A DNA stretch of 64,000 nucleotides from Saxidomus purpurata (taxonomy: Eukaryota; Mollusca; Bivalvia; Venerida; Veneridae): positions 26,481,073-26,545,072 of the forward strand of contig JAFMSR010000008.1 in assembly GCA_022818135.1 (NCBI GenBank), written 5' to 3'. The position numbers and the translations under genes are program-made. Positions 49,401 through 60,883 of this stretch are shown piece after piece; within the stretch, counting starts at the first letter, position 1; every line of letters begins with the position of its first letter. The notes beneath the pieces are model-generated. The model saw nothing but the letters and a program-made list of their open reading frames with translations. It was not told the origin of the DNA and did not search any database.

Positions 49401-50658
49401 TTTTAATTTCAGGTGAACATGAGAGTATTAGTATATAGTGAAATGGAGGGATTGCTGAAAAAAATGGGACAAATAACAGACACTGTGTGACATTCATCCC
49501 TAGATGGTCATAATATACCAAAATTTATAGAAGATTGTGAAAGTGTTTTTCAAAGTTGGAAGACATTTCTTGAAAACCATTTAAACCTGGCAAACATGTA
49601 TTACTGACTGTTCTGTGTTTTTTAGTGATTTTCAATCACAGTACCAATATTTTCAACATTCATGTAATTAAAAAATGCTTGGTTTTACCTAATGGAATAA
49701 ACAGGAGATAATGATGGTTAACTATGACTTAATAATGTTTTTGCGTTCCCAAATATGGTGACATAGTTTGTTGAAGCCTAGCGACAAAAAAGCCTGGATA
49801 GGTACCTTTTTTAAGGTTTTATTTTGATGCTGATATGCTCCCCTTGATGTATGTTGATTTTCAGAAAATCGTTGAAATCCCTTCACTGATTTAAAGGCCA
49901 TCGATATGCACGAATTAAGTGCCATTCTGAAAAAAAGTGGGTGGGGTAATTCAATTTTAACATTTTTCATTTCAGCAACTTTGTTCCGAGTCATTTTTTT
50001 TAGTGATTTTCAATCACAGTACAATTATTTTCAACATTCATGTAATAAAAATGTTTGGTTTTACCTAATGGAATAAACAGGAGATGATGATGGTTAACTA
50101 TGACTAAATAATGGTTTTGCATTCCCAAATATGGTGACATAGTTTCTTGAAGCCTAGCGCCAAAAAAAGCCTGGATAGGTACCTTTTTTAAGGTTTTATT
50201 TTGATGGTGATATGTTCCCCTTGATGTATGTTGATTTTCAGAAAATCGTTGAAATCCCTTCACTGTTTTAAAGGCCATCGATATGCATGAATTAAGTGCC
50301 ATTCTGAAAAAAAGTGGGTGGGGTAATTCAATTTTAACATTTTGCATTTCAGCAACTATTTGTTCCGAGTCAATTTTTTAGTGATTTTCAATCACAGTAC
50401 CATTATTTTCAACATTCATGTAATAAAAAATGATTGGTTTTCCCTAATGGAATAAACATGAGATAATGATGGTTAACTATGACTTAATAATGTTTTTGCA
50501 TTCCCAAATATGGTGACATAGTTCCTTGAAGCCTAGCGCCAAAAAAAGCCTGGATAGGTACCTTTTTTAAGGTTTTATTTTGATGGTGATATGTTCCCCT
50601 TGATATATGTTGATTTTCAGAAAATCGTTGAAATCTTAACACAACGTAGCAGACATCC
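46494..50658. mobile_element. 4.2-kb non-autonomous DNA element with TTAA target duplication
   Basis: TTAA occurs at 46490-46493 and 50659-50662. Just inside, GGATGTCTGCTACGTTGT and its exact reverse complement form 18-bp TIRs. BEL pol reads up to both borders: RNase H-linker side at 50663, integrase side at 46488. TTAA duplications are made by piggyBac and Kolobok transposases; GG termini favour Kolobok, by inference. No transposase was recognised inside. Contents are AT-rich sequence, an (ATG)n microsatellite (about 47253-47290) and three 378-bp tandem units at the right end. Confidence 0.85.
49621..50640 (+). repeat. Three 378-bp tandem repeats
   Basis: Units start TTTAGTGATTTTCAATCACAG at 49621, 49999 and 50377. 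The third is cut off after about 264 bp, just before the right TIR of the TTAA element. The units are nearly identical by eye, indicating recent amplification. Open frames across them are repeat artefacts. Confidence 0.9.
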
Positions 50659-50662
50659 TTAA

Positions 50663-51425
50663 AGAAACACTGTCTCCGGTATTGCCCATCTCATCGATGT
50701 TCGGAGCAAATAGGATAGTATCAGGTTTCGCTGAACTCCAACAGTCTGGTTTATCATTGAGCCATTCTGAACCATTTCATCATAACTTATTTTCACTCAG
50801 TTCTTTTGGCAAAGTTCCTCTAGTAGCAACATCTGCAGGGTTCTCCTTTGTATTCACGTAACCGAATTTCACATCTTCGTGTCCCTTGATTTCTACCACC
50901 CTGTTTTTCACAAATACCGGTAAATCTTTCACACTATTGATCCAACCTAACACTACTTGAGAGTCACTTCACAGAAACAATTTTGCTATTTCCAAATGTA
51001 GCTATTCTTTGACGAACATCATACACCTGACTCCAATCAATACGGCCATTAGTTCAAGCCTTGGTATTGTCATTCCCTTTACCGGAGTAAGGCGTGTCTT
51101 GGCAAAAATTAACTTTGCCTGTGAACTTTGCTGGCATTCTTGGTGAATGTACACGGCTGCTGCGTAGGCATTTGAAGACGCATCGCAAAAACACAAAATG
51201 TTGTACACAGCATCTTTGTTCAGATCAGCCACGCGTCTTGGTATTTGGTAATTCGACACTTCTTGCAGATCTTTCACTAGTAACGACCACTTGTTGTTAA
51301 TCGTTTCTTCGTCAATCACATCATCCCAGTCTAGTTCTTTGCTCCATATTTCTTGAAGAAGAATCTTGCCCTGTAGAATAACGGGTGAAAATAATCCCAT
51401 AGGATCAAAATACAGACGCAACTCT
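50663..51425 (-). pseudogene. BEL pol, A17/RNase H region
   Basis: Reads LRLYFDPMGLFSPVILQGKI, then FCDASSNAYAAAVY (RNase H first Asp) and RLTPVKGMTIPRLELMAVL, all typical of BEL/Pao Pol. It continues past a stop at 51002 in shifted frames that still show conserved words (SVKDLP, VVEIKGHEDVKFGYVN-like, NPADVATRG-like), ending where the TTAA element was inserted. Confidence 0.85.
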
Positions 51426-53130
51426 CTTCAACATTTTTCGTTTCGTAAGTGGTGTAGCTGTATCCAGCGCTTGTGATAGCTTCTTCATCACTGTTTGCTC
51501 CGGTGATAATGTTATCAACGTAAATATCGTTCTTGAGCTTTTTCGAGAACTCTGTATTGTAGGTGTCTAGGTGCGTTTCAATCGTTGCCCCAAGCAAAAA
51601 GGGACTGGAAATAATTCCAAAGGGAACACGACAAAAACGATATACCACAATGTTTTCAGGTTTGATGTCTGCGCACTTGATATCTTTCGCCAAGAAAAAT
51701 CTTGTAACGTCACGTTCTGAAGGTTGCAAGCCAATTTGCAGAAATGCCTTCTCGATGTCTGATACAATAGCGACAGTATGCAAACGGAACTTCATTAAAA
51801 GCCCACACAAGTTATGGAGCATAACTGGTCCTCTAAAGAGGCATTCATTTAAACTCTTTTGTTCTGCTGACGTTTTTGCCGACGCATCGTACACCACTCT
51901 TACCTTTGTCGTTGTTTTCTGCGGAGTGATCACAGCATGATGAGGTATATAATGTACCAAACCATCTGCAAAGGGCTCGTCAACTTTTTCAATCACACCT
52001 TTGATAAGTTGATCCTGGATGATGGCATCATATTTGTCTAGGAGTTCTGGTTTATCACGCATTCTTTTCAAACATGACTTTAACCTGCCATATGTCAACT
52101 GTCTGTTATTTGACAGGTCGGGTTCCTCATCTTTCCACGGCCACGTCACTTGGTATCTCTCATGTTCAAATGTTATTGTGTCTTTGAACTTGTTCATTGC
52201 ATATTCATCATCTGCTTTTTTCACGTTGTCAGTTACAACAATAGATTCGATATTCCAGAATTCATCTACGTCAGGTGTAGGTTTTAGAACACTATCAGTA
52301 TCACAAAATGTCTTAGTTTTTGTACAACTACTTCCGTACGCGAGAATGAGCAAGTTAGGCTCAGTGTCATTTTCATCATCACTCTTAGTTCTTCCTGTGA
52401 GTATCCAACCAAGTTTTGACCCTAACAGGTATAGTCCTGGTGACAGTTCTATCCTCTGTGGTAACACTAAGTCAAGGTAATGATCATTACCAATGAGCAG
52501 ATCAATATTTAAACACTCGTTCTCCGTAGGTAGACTGTCCGATAAATCCAGATTCTGCATCAAGTCACCTATCTGTTTCATAGTTACCATGTCTAAAGAC
52601 TTTCGCTGGGCACTGCCACTGATAACTGGAACAATGTTGGCGGTAACTTTCAAATTCCCTCCATTGTTCAATGTCAATTTCAATGTCGTGGTTGGTGTCC
52701 TCATTACTTTTGCTTGTTCACTACCAAATGTCAATACTTTTAATTCTTCAACCCCTCCTTTTTTAAGACCTAAGCTATCTACAAGTGATTGGGTAATAAG
52801 TCCTTTGTGACCCACAGTCAAGAAGAATCCTTGTTCTGGTTTTAGATGATGTTTCTGGATTCTGTACGGTTCTATTGGCAGTTTGCATGAACACTGTCTC
52901 TCCATGTGACACCATCACGCTTTCTTCTACTACTTGATCATTCTCAAAATGCCCCTCAGTGTCATTTATAAGATTCACGTGTGTTTCATCATTATTGACC
53001 TTTAGTTTGAACCGCTTTGGGCACAAGCTCCGGTGGTGCTTGTTGTATTCATTGCAGTAAACACACGCGCGATTTGATTTGCACTCAGGCACAATGTGTC
53101 CTTCTTTAAGGCAACGAAAGCAACATCCTT
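51426..53130 (-). pseudogene. BEL zinc knuckles, protease and reverse transcriptase
   Basis: Starts with two zinc knuckles (CFRCLKEGHIVPEC and CVYCNEYNKHHRSLC), then the protease active site LLDCGSQRTY; a frameshift near 52800 moves into the long frame ITQSLVDSLGLKKGGVEELK. The reverse transcriptase follows: VRVVYDASAK, AIVSDIEKAFLQIGL, YRFCRVPFGIISSPF, and the catalytic box YVDN in place of YVDD. After YVDNIITGANSDEEAIT the expected thumb segment is missing, which indicates an internal deletion near 51460, followed by another frameshift at about 51425. Clearly BEL/Pao, inactive. Confidence 0.9.
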
Positions 53131-53237
53131 TAAGTTTCTGTTTTCTTTCTTTTATAGTTTTATATAACTTGAGTTCGTTCCTTTTAATTTATATGTCCTA
53201 TCATGTAATCTGCCCTTACTAGTGTAGTTTGACTGAT

Positions 53238-54281
53238 TTAGGAATTGTCACTTTGTTCATATTTCTTTTCTGACTTTTCACATTCTGTTACATAGTCTCG
53301 CAAATGCCACCGGAGACTTTCTACTGTCCACTCATTCTTTGTACCCTTTTTGAGTTCCAACTGGCGTAGCACTTTCTCTGTTAATTTTGCCCTAATTATT
53401 GAAACAAAGACGTGCTGATTAACATTCTCACCCAACACTTCTAAGCTACTCAAATGTTTTTCTACCAAATCAAGAAACACTCTCAAGCTCTCAATTTTTG
53501 AAGTCGATGGTTGAATGTTCAACAACTCCTTATAGTGCAAGTCCACTATTTCCTGTTTATTTCCAAATCGTTCTCGAAGAATATTTACAGCCACTGCATA
53601 ATTCTCACTAGATCGGGATATACCCGCTATCGCACGTTTTGCTTCACCACCAAGTTTACTCTGAAGGTAATTGAACTTTTCAACGTTAGTCAATTTTGTA
53701 TTCCTATGAACAGTGCACTCGAATGTATCCCAGAATTTACACCACTGGACTTTGTTTCCATAAAACATATTCATATCCAGTTTTTGGTAATTTCACAGAG
53801 GACTGTTGACTCTTTTCGTTCTTGTCAATGAAAGCAACAAGCTCACGCTGCTGGAGCTGAGAAAGCATCATCTTTTGCATTTGTTCCTGTACGGTCACTA
53901 ACCTATCATTTTCTGGGATCGTTAATTTACTTTCCGTTTCTTCTGCCAATGATTTAGGATGACTGATAATTTCAGTAAACTGCTCAAGCTCTATCAAACA
54001 GTTCTCTACCATGAAATTCATTTCACAATCTTCAACTAGTACCTCTGTAATAAAGTCAGATTCACTATCTTCTAAACTATCTGTCAACTTTTCCATTTGA
54101 ACAGTCAATTTTTATGAGTAGGCTTTTAATAACGTTTAGTTTTCTGTATATCCTCCAAGTAGTCTTCTCTATCAATAGTACTCACGTCACTTTTCATAAT
54201 ATCCCTTGCTTTATGCAGCTCTTGAACCAACGTGTGGCGATACCGCGTCCTAACTCCTTTTAAAGCAGGAACACTAGCCAT
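53238..54281 (-). pseudogene. BEL gag (DUF1759-like), frameshifted
   Basis: The ATG at 54281 opens MASVPALKGVRTRYRHTLV, a usual BEL Gag start (K..RTRYR). A frameshift and a stop near 54126 and another frameshift near 53775 split the reading frame. The last part (53774-53238) reads WCKFWDTFECTVHRN, LTNVEKFNYLQSKLGGEAKR and VNILRERFGN, the DUF1759 pattern of capsid-type Gag. Several stops separate it from the zinc knuckles (53238-53130). Confidence 0.85.
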
Positions 54282-54340
54282 ATTTATCGCACTCACTGTA
54301 CCACTCACTGAACGTATCACAACTTTTTACACTTTAAACA

Positions 54341-54357
54341 TCCGGCTCGCGGGACCA
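54341..54357 (-). promoter_or_regulatory. tRNA primer-binding site of the BEL element
   Basis: TGGTCCCGCGAGCCGGA on the minus strand lies six bases inside the 5' LTR. Its complement, TCCGGCTCGCGGGACCA, matches the 3' end of animal tRNA-Tyr with CCA added except for two positions, from memory. Reverse transcription would prime here. Confidence 0.7.
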
Positions 54358-54363
54358 TATCAG

Positions 54364-54754
54364 TGTGGCGAACATACACATTTTACTTTATCACACTGAA
54401 AGAAAACACAACCTTTAAACGTTAACCTTTTTACTTTTTATTTCCGTTTTTAACACCTTTAAACAATACTTTAAACACTTTATACTTTTAACATAATCCA
54501 GCTTTTGACTTTTCTGAAACTAACAACAATTATATAGTTCAAATTCCCGCCAAAACCTGAGTACTTTATGTAACAACAAAAGCATGTGCAAATCGTGGAT
54601 ATTTCCCGCCTTTGTACAGAAGCAAACGGGAGTATGAATATTTTCCCGCCTAAACTGGAGCATATTATAGTAAATAATCTTTAAAATGTTCCTTTCTGGA
54701 GCAACATACAATCTTATATCCGGAGCAATTTAACATTACTCACAATTCGCGACA
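54364..54754 (-). repeat. 5' LTR of the BEL element (intact copy)
   Basis: 391 bp, TGTGGCGAAC to TTCGCGACA on the plus strand, followed by target duplication AATGC. On the transcribed strand it has three GGCGGGAA boxes (plus-strand TTCCCGCC at 54544, 54603 and 54643) and several GCTCC[AG]G repeats. It shows where the other LTR was split. Confidence 0.93.
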
Positions 54755-54917
54755 AATGCGTCAATTGTCAATGAATAGTGTGTACACATTAAAATTATCT
54801 TAATAACTCGTAATCACAATATTAAAATTAACTGATTGGTCTTTACTTGCACAACTCCATTATCAATAAATATTTCATATCCTTGAGACAATGACATTTT
54901 AATAAAAGCTTAACTAT

Positions 54918-54966
54918 ATTGTTAGCTCTCGAAAGATGTATTCCCCGTTGTCTTATTTGTATGTAA
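54918..54966 (-). pseudogene. BIR copy C: relic of exon 1
   Basis: The minus strand reads IQIRQRGIHLSRANN, close to the exon-1 ends of copies A (HIRQQELHFARASNM) and B (IQIRQQEIHLATTINM), but the last ATG is ATA and the donor GTAGGT has become GTTAAG. The 5' part is lost to a tandem-repeat insertion at 54967. Sequence at 54760-54900 resembles first the downstream and then the intron-1 region of copy B, so exons 2 and 3 have been deleted. The BEL element inserted into this remnant. Confidence 0.6.
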
Positions 54967-55430
54967 CAGTGGCCTTGACCTTGACCCTAGTGACCTTGAC
55001 CACCCAAAAAATATTTTTACTTTATACAATCTAAAAAACGAAAATAAATAGAAATCTATTTTTAGTTACACTGACCTTTACCTTGACCCAAGTGATCTTG
55101 ACCCCCATTTTTTTTTGCTTAAAACAATCTAAAAACTAAAAATAAATAGAAATCTATTTTAAGTTACAGTGACCTTGACCTTGACCCTAGTGACCTTGAC
55201 CCCCAATTTTGTTTGCCTAAAACAATTTAAAAACTAAAACCATTTTTCTATTTTTAGTAACAGTGTCCTTGATCTTGACTCTAGTGACCCCAAATGCAAT
55301 CCCACGCTGTGTCTCCATGGAAGCTACCTACATACCAAGTTTCTTCGCAATTGGTCACTCCTTACTAAAGTTATTAAACGGAAATCAATGTTTGACGACC
55401 GCCCGCACGCCCGCCGCCATTCTAATAAGC
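54967..55430 (-). repeat. ~100-bp tandem repeat block (CCTTGACC type)
   Basis: Four units share GTGACCTTGACCTTGACCC, ACAATCTAAAAA and AATAAATAGAAATCTATTTT. The block ends in a GC-rich CCGCCCGCACGCCCGCCGCC stretch, the position where related repeats carry their (GTCC/GACG)n tract. It reads like the core of a Helentron-like element in minus orientation. Confidence 0.55.
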
Positions 55431-57580
55431 AGTTTTTTTCTTCAAAAAAAGACAACCGTCATATTTATTCGATGGTTTTACTATAATAACATTATCAATT
55501 GGTGCTTTACGGCTATGCTAGGAACAAACAATATATTTCTAAAATGTTAATACAATCAGATTGATGGACCTTGCGAAAGAGATATTTGAGGAACTCGCAA
55601 GGATTTCAAGACTTGATGTACTTCTGTTGCCGTTCTGTTTATGTGTCAGAGTTTTCGTACTCTTTGGGAACTCATTAAGAGTTTGTTCAAATGATGCATA
55701 CATTGGCTCGTATTATACTTTGATCCTGGCCAAAATGGTAACCTCATTTCATTTGTTGTTATGTAACATGCATCCTGTCTACATTATGTTTATTTTGCTA
55801 GAAATTCCATTCTTTTTCTTTTAACCACAAAGTAAAGATACATCAGCTCAATGCCCATGCATGAATGATGTTCCAGATAAACGGAGCATTTCTCAAATAT
55901 CGGATAACGTTACATGCAAAGCGTAGATAAACCTTTAAAGTCAATGTGACCCTAGTTTGAGGCAGAAAGGTGAAACAGTAAATAAATACATACTTTGCAT
56001 GAAAGTTAATAGCGGCTAATAGCTGTTTGAAAATTAAACAGGACGTTTCAGCCGTTAGGAACAGGAAAATAGTAATGACAAAATATTACTGTGATAACAT
56101 ATGGGTTTTATTGGACAAACCAAAGGCATACATTTTAGCCCTGTTAATTGCTTGCAATAAAAACCCATGGAGCCGTCTTGGTGCAGCGGGAACGAAGGGT
56201 TCACTCTCAGGTTGATTCGTACTGGAGTGCTTCTTGAGAGCAGTTAATATACATGTACCTGTAGATTGTAAGAACTTGTTTCGCAATCAAGATTAAATAA
56301 AATAGTATGAATTAAAATCCCGTCAGCATTTTCGATTTAATATTACTTGTCGCTGTTATATTACATAGAAAGATGTGTAACTGGTCGTTGTACGAAAACC
56401 GTCATAACGTTGCTTTGAGACTATATGTTGTAAAGATAGCACAGTAACCTGCAGAATGTCTTAAACGGTATTGCCATATGTTGGAAATGTCAGATGTTTT
56501 CAGTCTATTTGTGCTGTAGAAAAACACATTGCCTCACAGGAAACCTGATCCTTCGTATTTCTTTCTTTGACTTTTGGGTTTTATTAGTTTTACGATATTC
56601 TTGATAATTATGACTCCTTAAATTATTAAGTGTTTGTTGTATGTGTTTATCATACATTTTTTGTTCACTGAGAGTGTCTAAAACCGTGCCTGTCTACCTG
56701 TATGTTATAAACTTCTGACAGGTTATTCTATAAATTCCTGTACTTAAATTGAGCCAGACACTATAGATCCCCTGTATTAATATTGACAGCCGATTATAGA
56801 AAGCATGGTTTATATGTAACAATTCCAATTTCTTTTCAATAAAATTAATATAATTTTCTTCTGAAACAAGTTTGCAAATACTATTAATATCTAAGTTTCC
56901 CCATCTTTTTAATCATGATAACCCTTTTGACACAGAGAGTTACAAAAACAGTCAAAGGGTTACAGTATAGAAATGACTGTTATGAAATGGTTACTGTGCT
57001 TAACGAGATGCAAGTTTTGATTCCTACGATACAGGTTCATCTTTAGTTTTACACAACATAATATTTATCAACACACGCATGTTGTAAATGAAGTCTAAAT
57101 GTAGGGCGAACACGAAGTCATTGAGAGAAATAGAGAAATTTATCGAACATAGAGACCCATTCGGTCATTGGCGCGCCTGCATGGTATACTTTTCTCTATT
57201 TAGCCTGTATCGATTACAGATCATTGACACTTTGGCTAATGTAGTGGTAGTTCTTAAAATATTATATACACTCTAAGTGCGTCATCCTTACATATTTACA
57301 TAATGTAAAGTATGACAGGAAGAATTAGAAAAAGAAGGAAAGAATAATTGAGAAGCACACTATTGGATACATCAAGTAAATTGATTTCAACCGCGTAGTT
57401 CAGGTGGCGTACATACGTGTATCGTAGTTTGACCCCCCCCCCACCCCTTCAGGAGGTCTCATTTATAATCGACATTCACCTCGTTGGTGCATTAAAACTC
57501 ACGTCCCATCCCATCTCCGTCACCCATTATTTTCTGTTAATACATTACAAACTATAAAGGGTCACATCTTTCATAAAACT
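55431..57580. other. Non-coding DNA
   Basis: No gene or element ends recognised. Open frames here (up to about 95 codons) lack motifs. A C-rich run lies at 57427-57446. Confidence 0.4.
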
Positions 57581-58060
57581 CTTTGTAATATAGATTTTAA
57601 GAAAGCTTTTAAAACCAAACTTTCGATACATTGCCCATTTGAGGAAGAATGTTTGATATGCATTTTTAACTTTTGATACATTGCCTATATAAGGAGAAAG
57701 GTTTGATTTGCATTTAAGATCATTAGATCCAAGGTCAAGGTCACATGTTTCCTTGTCCGCTCATTACCTCTTTGAAGGATTTTCGTGAAACTTTGGTAAG
57801 ATAATCTCGTCTTCAAGACAACGTTAAACGCCAATTTTAAAAAGCAATTGCTCAATGACAATGCCATATTAAGAGTTCAACTTTCATGTTACAATGTACT
57901 CTTCTCACTAAACATTAAGAGTGATTTCATTAAACACAAAGTAAAGTTCCATGTTCACCTTCGAGCCATTAGCCTACTGAAGGATTTTTCATGACACTTT
58001 GACAAATTTAGCATTTCATCAAGACAACGTGCATAATTCCTTCTCCAATTATCAAGTTTG
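57581..58060 (-). repeat. Worn minisatellite block
   Basis: GATACATTGCC.AT...AGGA, AAGGTCAAGGTCACATGTT and GAAGGATTTT.GTGA.ACTTTG recur once or twice, as in the cores of the Helentron-like repeats. Ends not defined. Confidence 0.4.
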
Positions 58061-58543
58061 TATCATGTCTCATTCTACACTACAAGTCGTCATACATTAA
58101 GCTAAGCTGCATCCGTTTCAGAGTCAGTTTGTGAGAATACAAATAACCTTTAAAGCTAGTTTGTCTCGCTACGCTCACTGAAATCGAATTCATCAAAACG
58201 CTCAGGTAAGGATCGCTGAGTTTCACAAAACGTTTTATGTTAATACGTCCTATAATTGGTCACGCATTGCGTACATTTTAGCCTTGTTACAATGTGGTTC
58301 TACCACATCTTATCATTTTAATCATGTCCAGTGTAACATGTTACAGGGCATGAAGAGAATTGATGCAGTATCAACTGATTGTTAGATAATGTATTTTGAA
58401 TAGTACAAAAAATCTTAAAATGAACTTTTATAAAACGAAACTTCAGTCTTTAATCATTTACCATTTATGACCTCTGCATGTAATAAAGGTCTTTAATTTT
58501 CTTTTGGATTCTCTTTTCTGTTGCTGTCATAAAAATGCATGTG
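58061..58543. other. Non-coding DNA
   Basis: No feature recognised. Confidence 0.4.
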
Positions 58544-58812
58544 TGATAATATTCTTGTCTCGAATTATCTACCGTCTGTCATGTTTTAAATGAGACAAAA
58601 TATTTCCTACGTCAGGGACTTCCACTGAGTCTTCACAACTTGCTTTTCAATTATACGTATATTGTTATCCTGTTACATGTAACATATATTTTCGGCGATT
58701 TCACATCCTGTGACACTGTTTGCACAAGGCCAACACATATACAACTTTTAAAAAATACAATTAATTAAATGTTTTGTATATTTCTCTTGATTGATTGATT
58801 TTTTCTTGAAGT
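58544..58812 (+). repeat. Diverged direct repeat, copy 2 (partner at 331-580)
   Basis: Same order of phrases as copy 1, with about 60 extra bases in the middle (58625-58670). See copy 1. Confidence 0.6.
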
Positions 58813-60883
58813 CATTTATATGACACCACCTCTTTAAGTCAAAAGTATGTAATGGATTTCTAAACAGCAGGTGACATTGAAAATACGTTATACATATGTA
58901 ACAATTGATTTGGTTTATGCTTATACCACATGATATAGGGTAACGTCACATAAAAACAGATGTAATGACATAGACCAATAAAAGTATGTAAGGTCAATTG
59001 TGTATCTAAATGGCTGCCAAATTGCATGTTAAAATATTTAAAACTATCAAATACTACACACCCGAAAGCGTTATAAACCACATCTTTATACCGATTCAAC
59101 ATGGATATTGGTAAGATAATTGTCGGGATTTGTAGTCGAGATTGAAAGAATATAATGTGGGGTAAAATCTTGATCATACTGTAAACGGGAAAGGGAAGCC
59201 GTGTTTTACGTTCATTGAACACATGATGTTGGTAGTACACTCTTTTCTGGATAGATTTAGAACCTCTTTTGGCTGTTTGTCCTTGACTGACTGCAACAAA
59301 TCTCCATTTATTTATTTGTCTCTCACGGTCATTCAAATTTGATGAAATTCTTAACTAGATCTATTTCATTGACGATTCCTTGCATGTATATCCAAATATT
59401 TATTCCACTTTCATACTGCAAACAACAACAATAAATATATAATAATTGCATTTTGAGTACAACGTGCTACTCACAGAAGAGTTCTATAAATCAAGGCGAT
59501 TATGAGTTTGAGGAAAAAAAACATGAATTTTGTTTAGACAAACATCCATGTGTTTTACATAAATAACATGTCTTGATAGTATTTAAGAACGTTATAGATT
59601 CTTAACCGAGCTATAAATAAATATACAAATGTCGTTGGTACACCGACAAAGATAGGCTAATTACTTTGAATTATATGTATTGTTACTCGTACCCAAAAGG
59701 AGTGCTAATACATTGTATGTTATAAAATATTCCACTTGTTAACAGAATACGGCATTGTGCATGATTATTTTTAATTTTACGACGGAAATGCCAACAAACT
59801 TTCAAAGACTTTTTGTAACATTAAGTTCTTTTAATAATTATACTGGCCGCGGTTTGCTTACGTTCAATTTGAACTCATGCAAGAGCTCACAGACAATCTT
59901 GGTGCAAAAATACTGATTTATACGGTGGCCCACACAAATAAAACCACACCTAACTCCATTTGAAATAAAATCTTGAGTAGGGACCACCATAGTCACCGAT
60001 GTATTTACTACACATATATACATGTATCAGTAAAATGTACTAAATCAAATCTGAATACATGTTTCGTTTGAATTTGGAATTTAGTAAAAAAATTTGGGAC
60101 TATCCTATTCAGAAAGTTAAACGATAATTTTTTTGTTCAAAGAAAAAACCAGTTAAAAATGAAATCTTGGAAATTTTCAAATTCCCATTTCAGAAATATT
60201 AGCTGTCTGTTCGGTAATTGTTTTATTGTGGAAATTTCCACTCATATCCTGTTAATAGAAATATTAAGTTGTTTTGACTTAATTTTGAATCTTGGAGAAT
60301 GTACACCTTTTGGGCAAAGGTTTTATATTTACAGAGACTAAAACATGATAATTTCTACCAGCGCATTTCAAATTAGGCGTATGCTTAGTAATTGCTTTAC
60401 TGTGAAAATTCCACACTTATTATGTTAGAATAAATAAAGTTGTGTTGACTAAATTTTAAGTCTTTTAAATATCATTGATAAAATATTAGATTGAATTTCA
60501 GAAATTTCCACGATAAAAGAAGATGTTTACGCTCTCGCATTTCAAAATCGTAAGAAGATAGTTTAGTTTTATCATATTTAATTGTGAATTATTTTACATT
60601 GTACATAAAGTTCAACATAAAGACAATAAATACATGCAGTTGTAACATTTAAAAAGGATTGGACCATGAGTTATACCAACTCAGTGAACGGCCCGTTCCA
60701 CATGAAATAACATTCAATATCGTAAGAAGATAATGTCTTGATTTAAATTTCTACACTTTGATATCAGTAGATATGAGTCATACATGTTATTTATTTGTTC
60801 TCTTAATAAATACTTTCAACGTGTCTGCTTATGAAACTTTCAATATAAGAAATGTTGATATTTCGGCAGTGCTACATTTTTAG
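58813..60883. other. Mostly non-coding; one unidentified 158-codon minus-strand open frame
   Basis: The frame 59336-58860 is the longest in this flank. It has no recognised domain and ordinary-looking composition, with two hydrophobic stretches. No splice partners were found, so I treat it as doubtful. The remainder is AT-rich without features. Confidence 0.3.

Larger units (their letters stand above)
22007..54754 (-). mobile_element. BEL/Pao LTR retrotransposon, decayed and carrying nested insertions
   Basis: Two ~391-bp LTRs begin TGTGGCGAAC and end TTCGCGACA on the plus strand. The 5-bp duplication AATGC flanks the whole element (22002-22006 and 54755-54759), showing that both ends come from one insertion. 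Coding order on the minus strand is LTR, primer site, gag with DUF1759-like region and two zinc knuckles, aspartic protease, reverse transcriptase, A17/RNase H region, integrase with DUF5641-like end, an accessory zinc-finger ORF, and LTR. Gene order and TSD length are those of BEL/Pao. Removing the 20.3-kb, 4.2-kb and 0.5-kb insertions leaves about 7.8 kb. Frameshifts and stops make it inactive. The LTRs differ by only a few percent by eye. Confidence 0.92.

Noticed and set aside
49722..50347. Two similar frames of 90 and 115 codons
   Set aside because: They are the same frame of the 378-bp tandem unit, without motifs.
51563..52810. Plus-strand frames of 105-153 codons
   Set aside because: Antisense shadows of the BEL reverse transcriptase region.
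58860..59336. 158-codon minus-strand frame as a gene
   Set aside because: No recognised domain or splice context, in an AT-rich flank; may be chance or a worn repeat.
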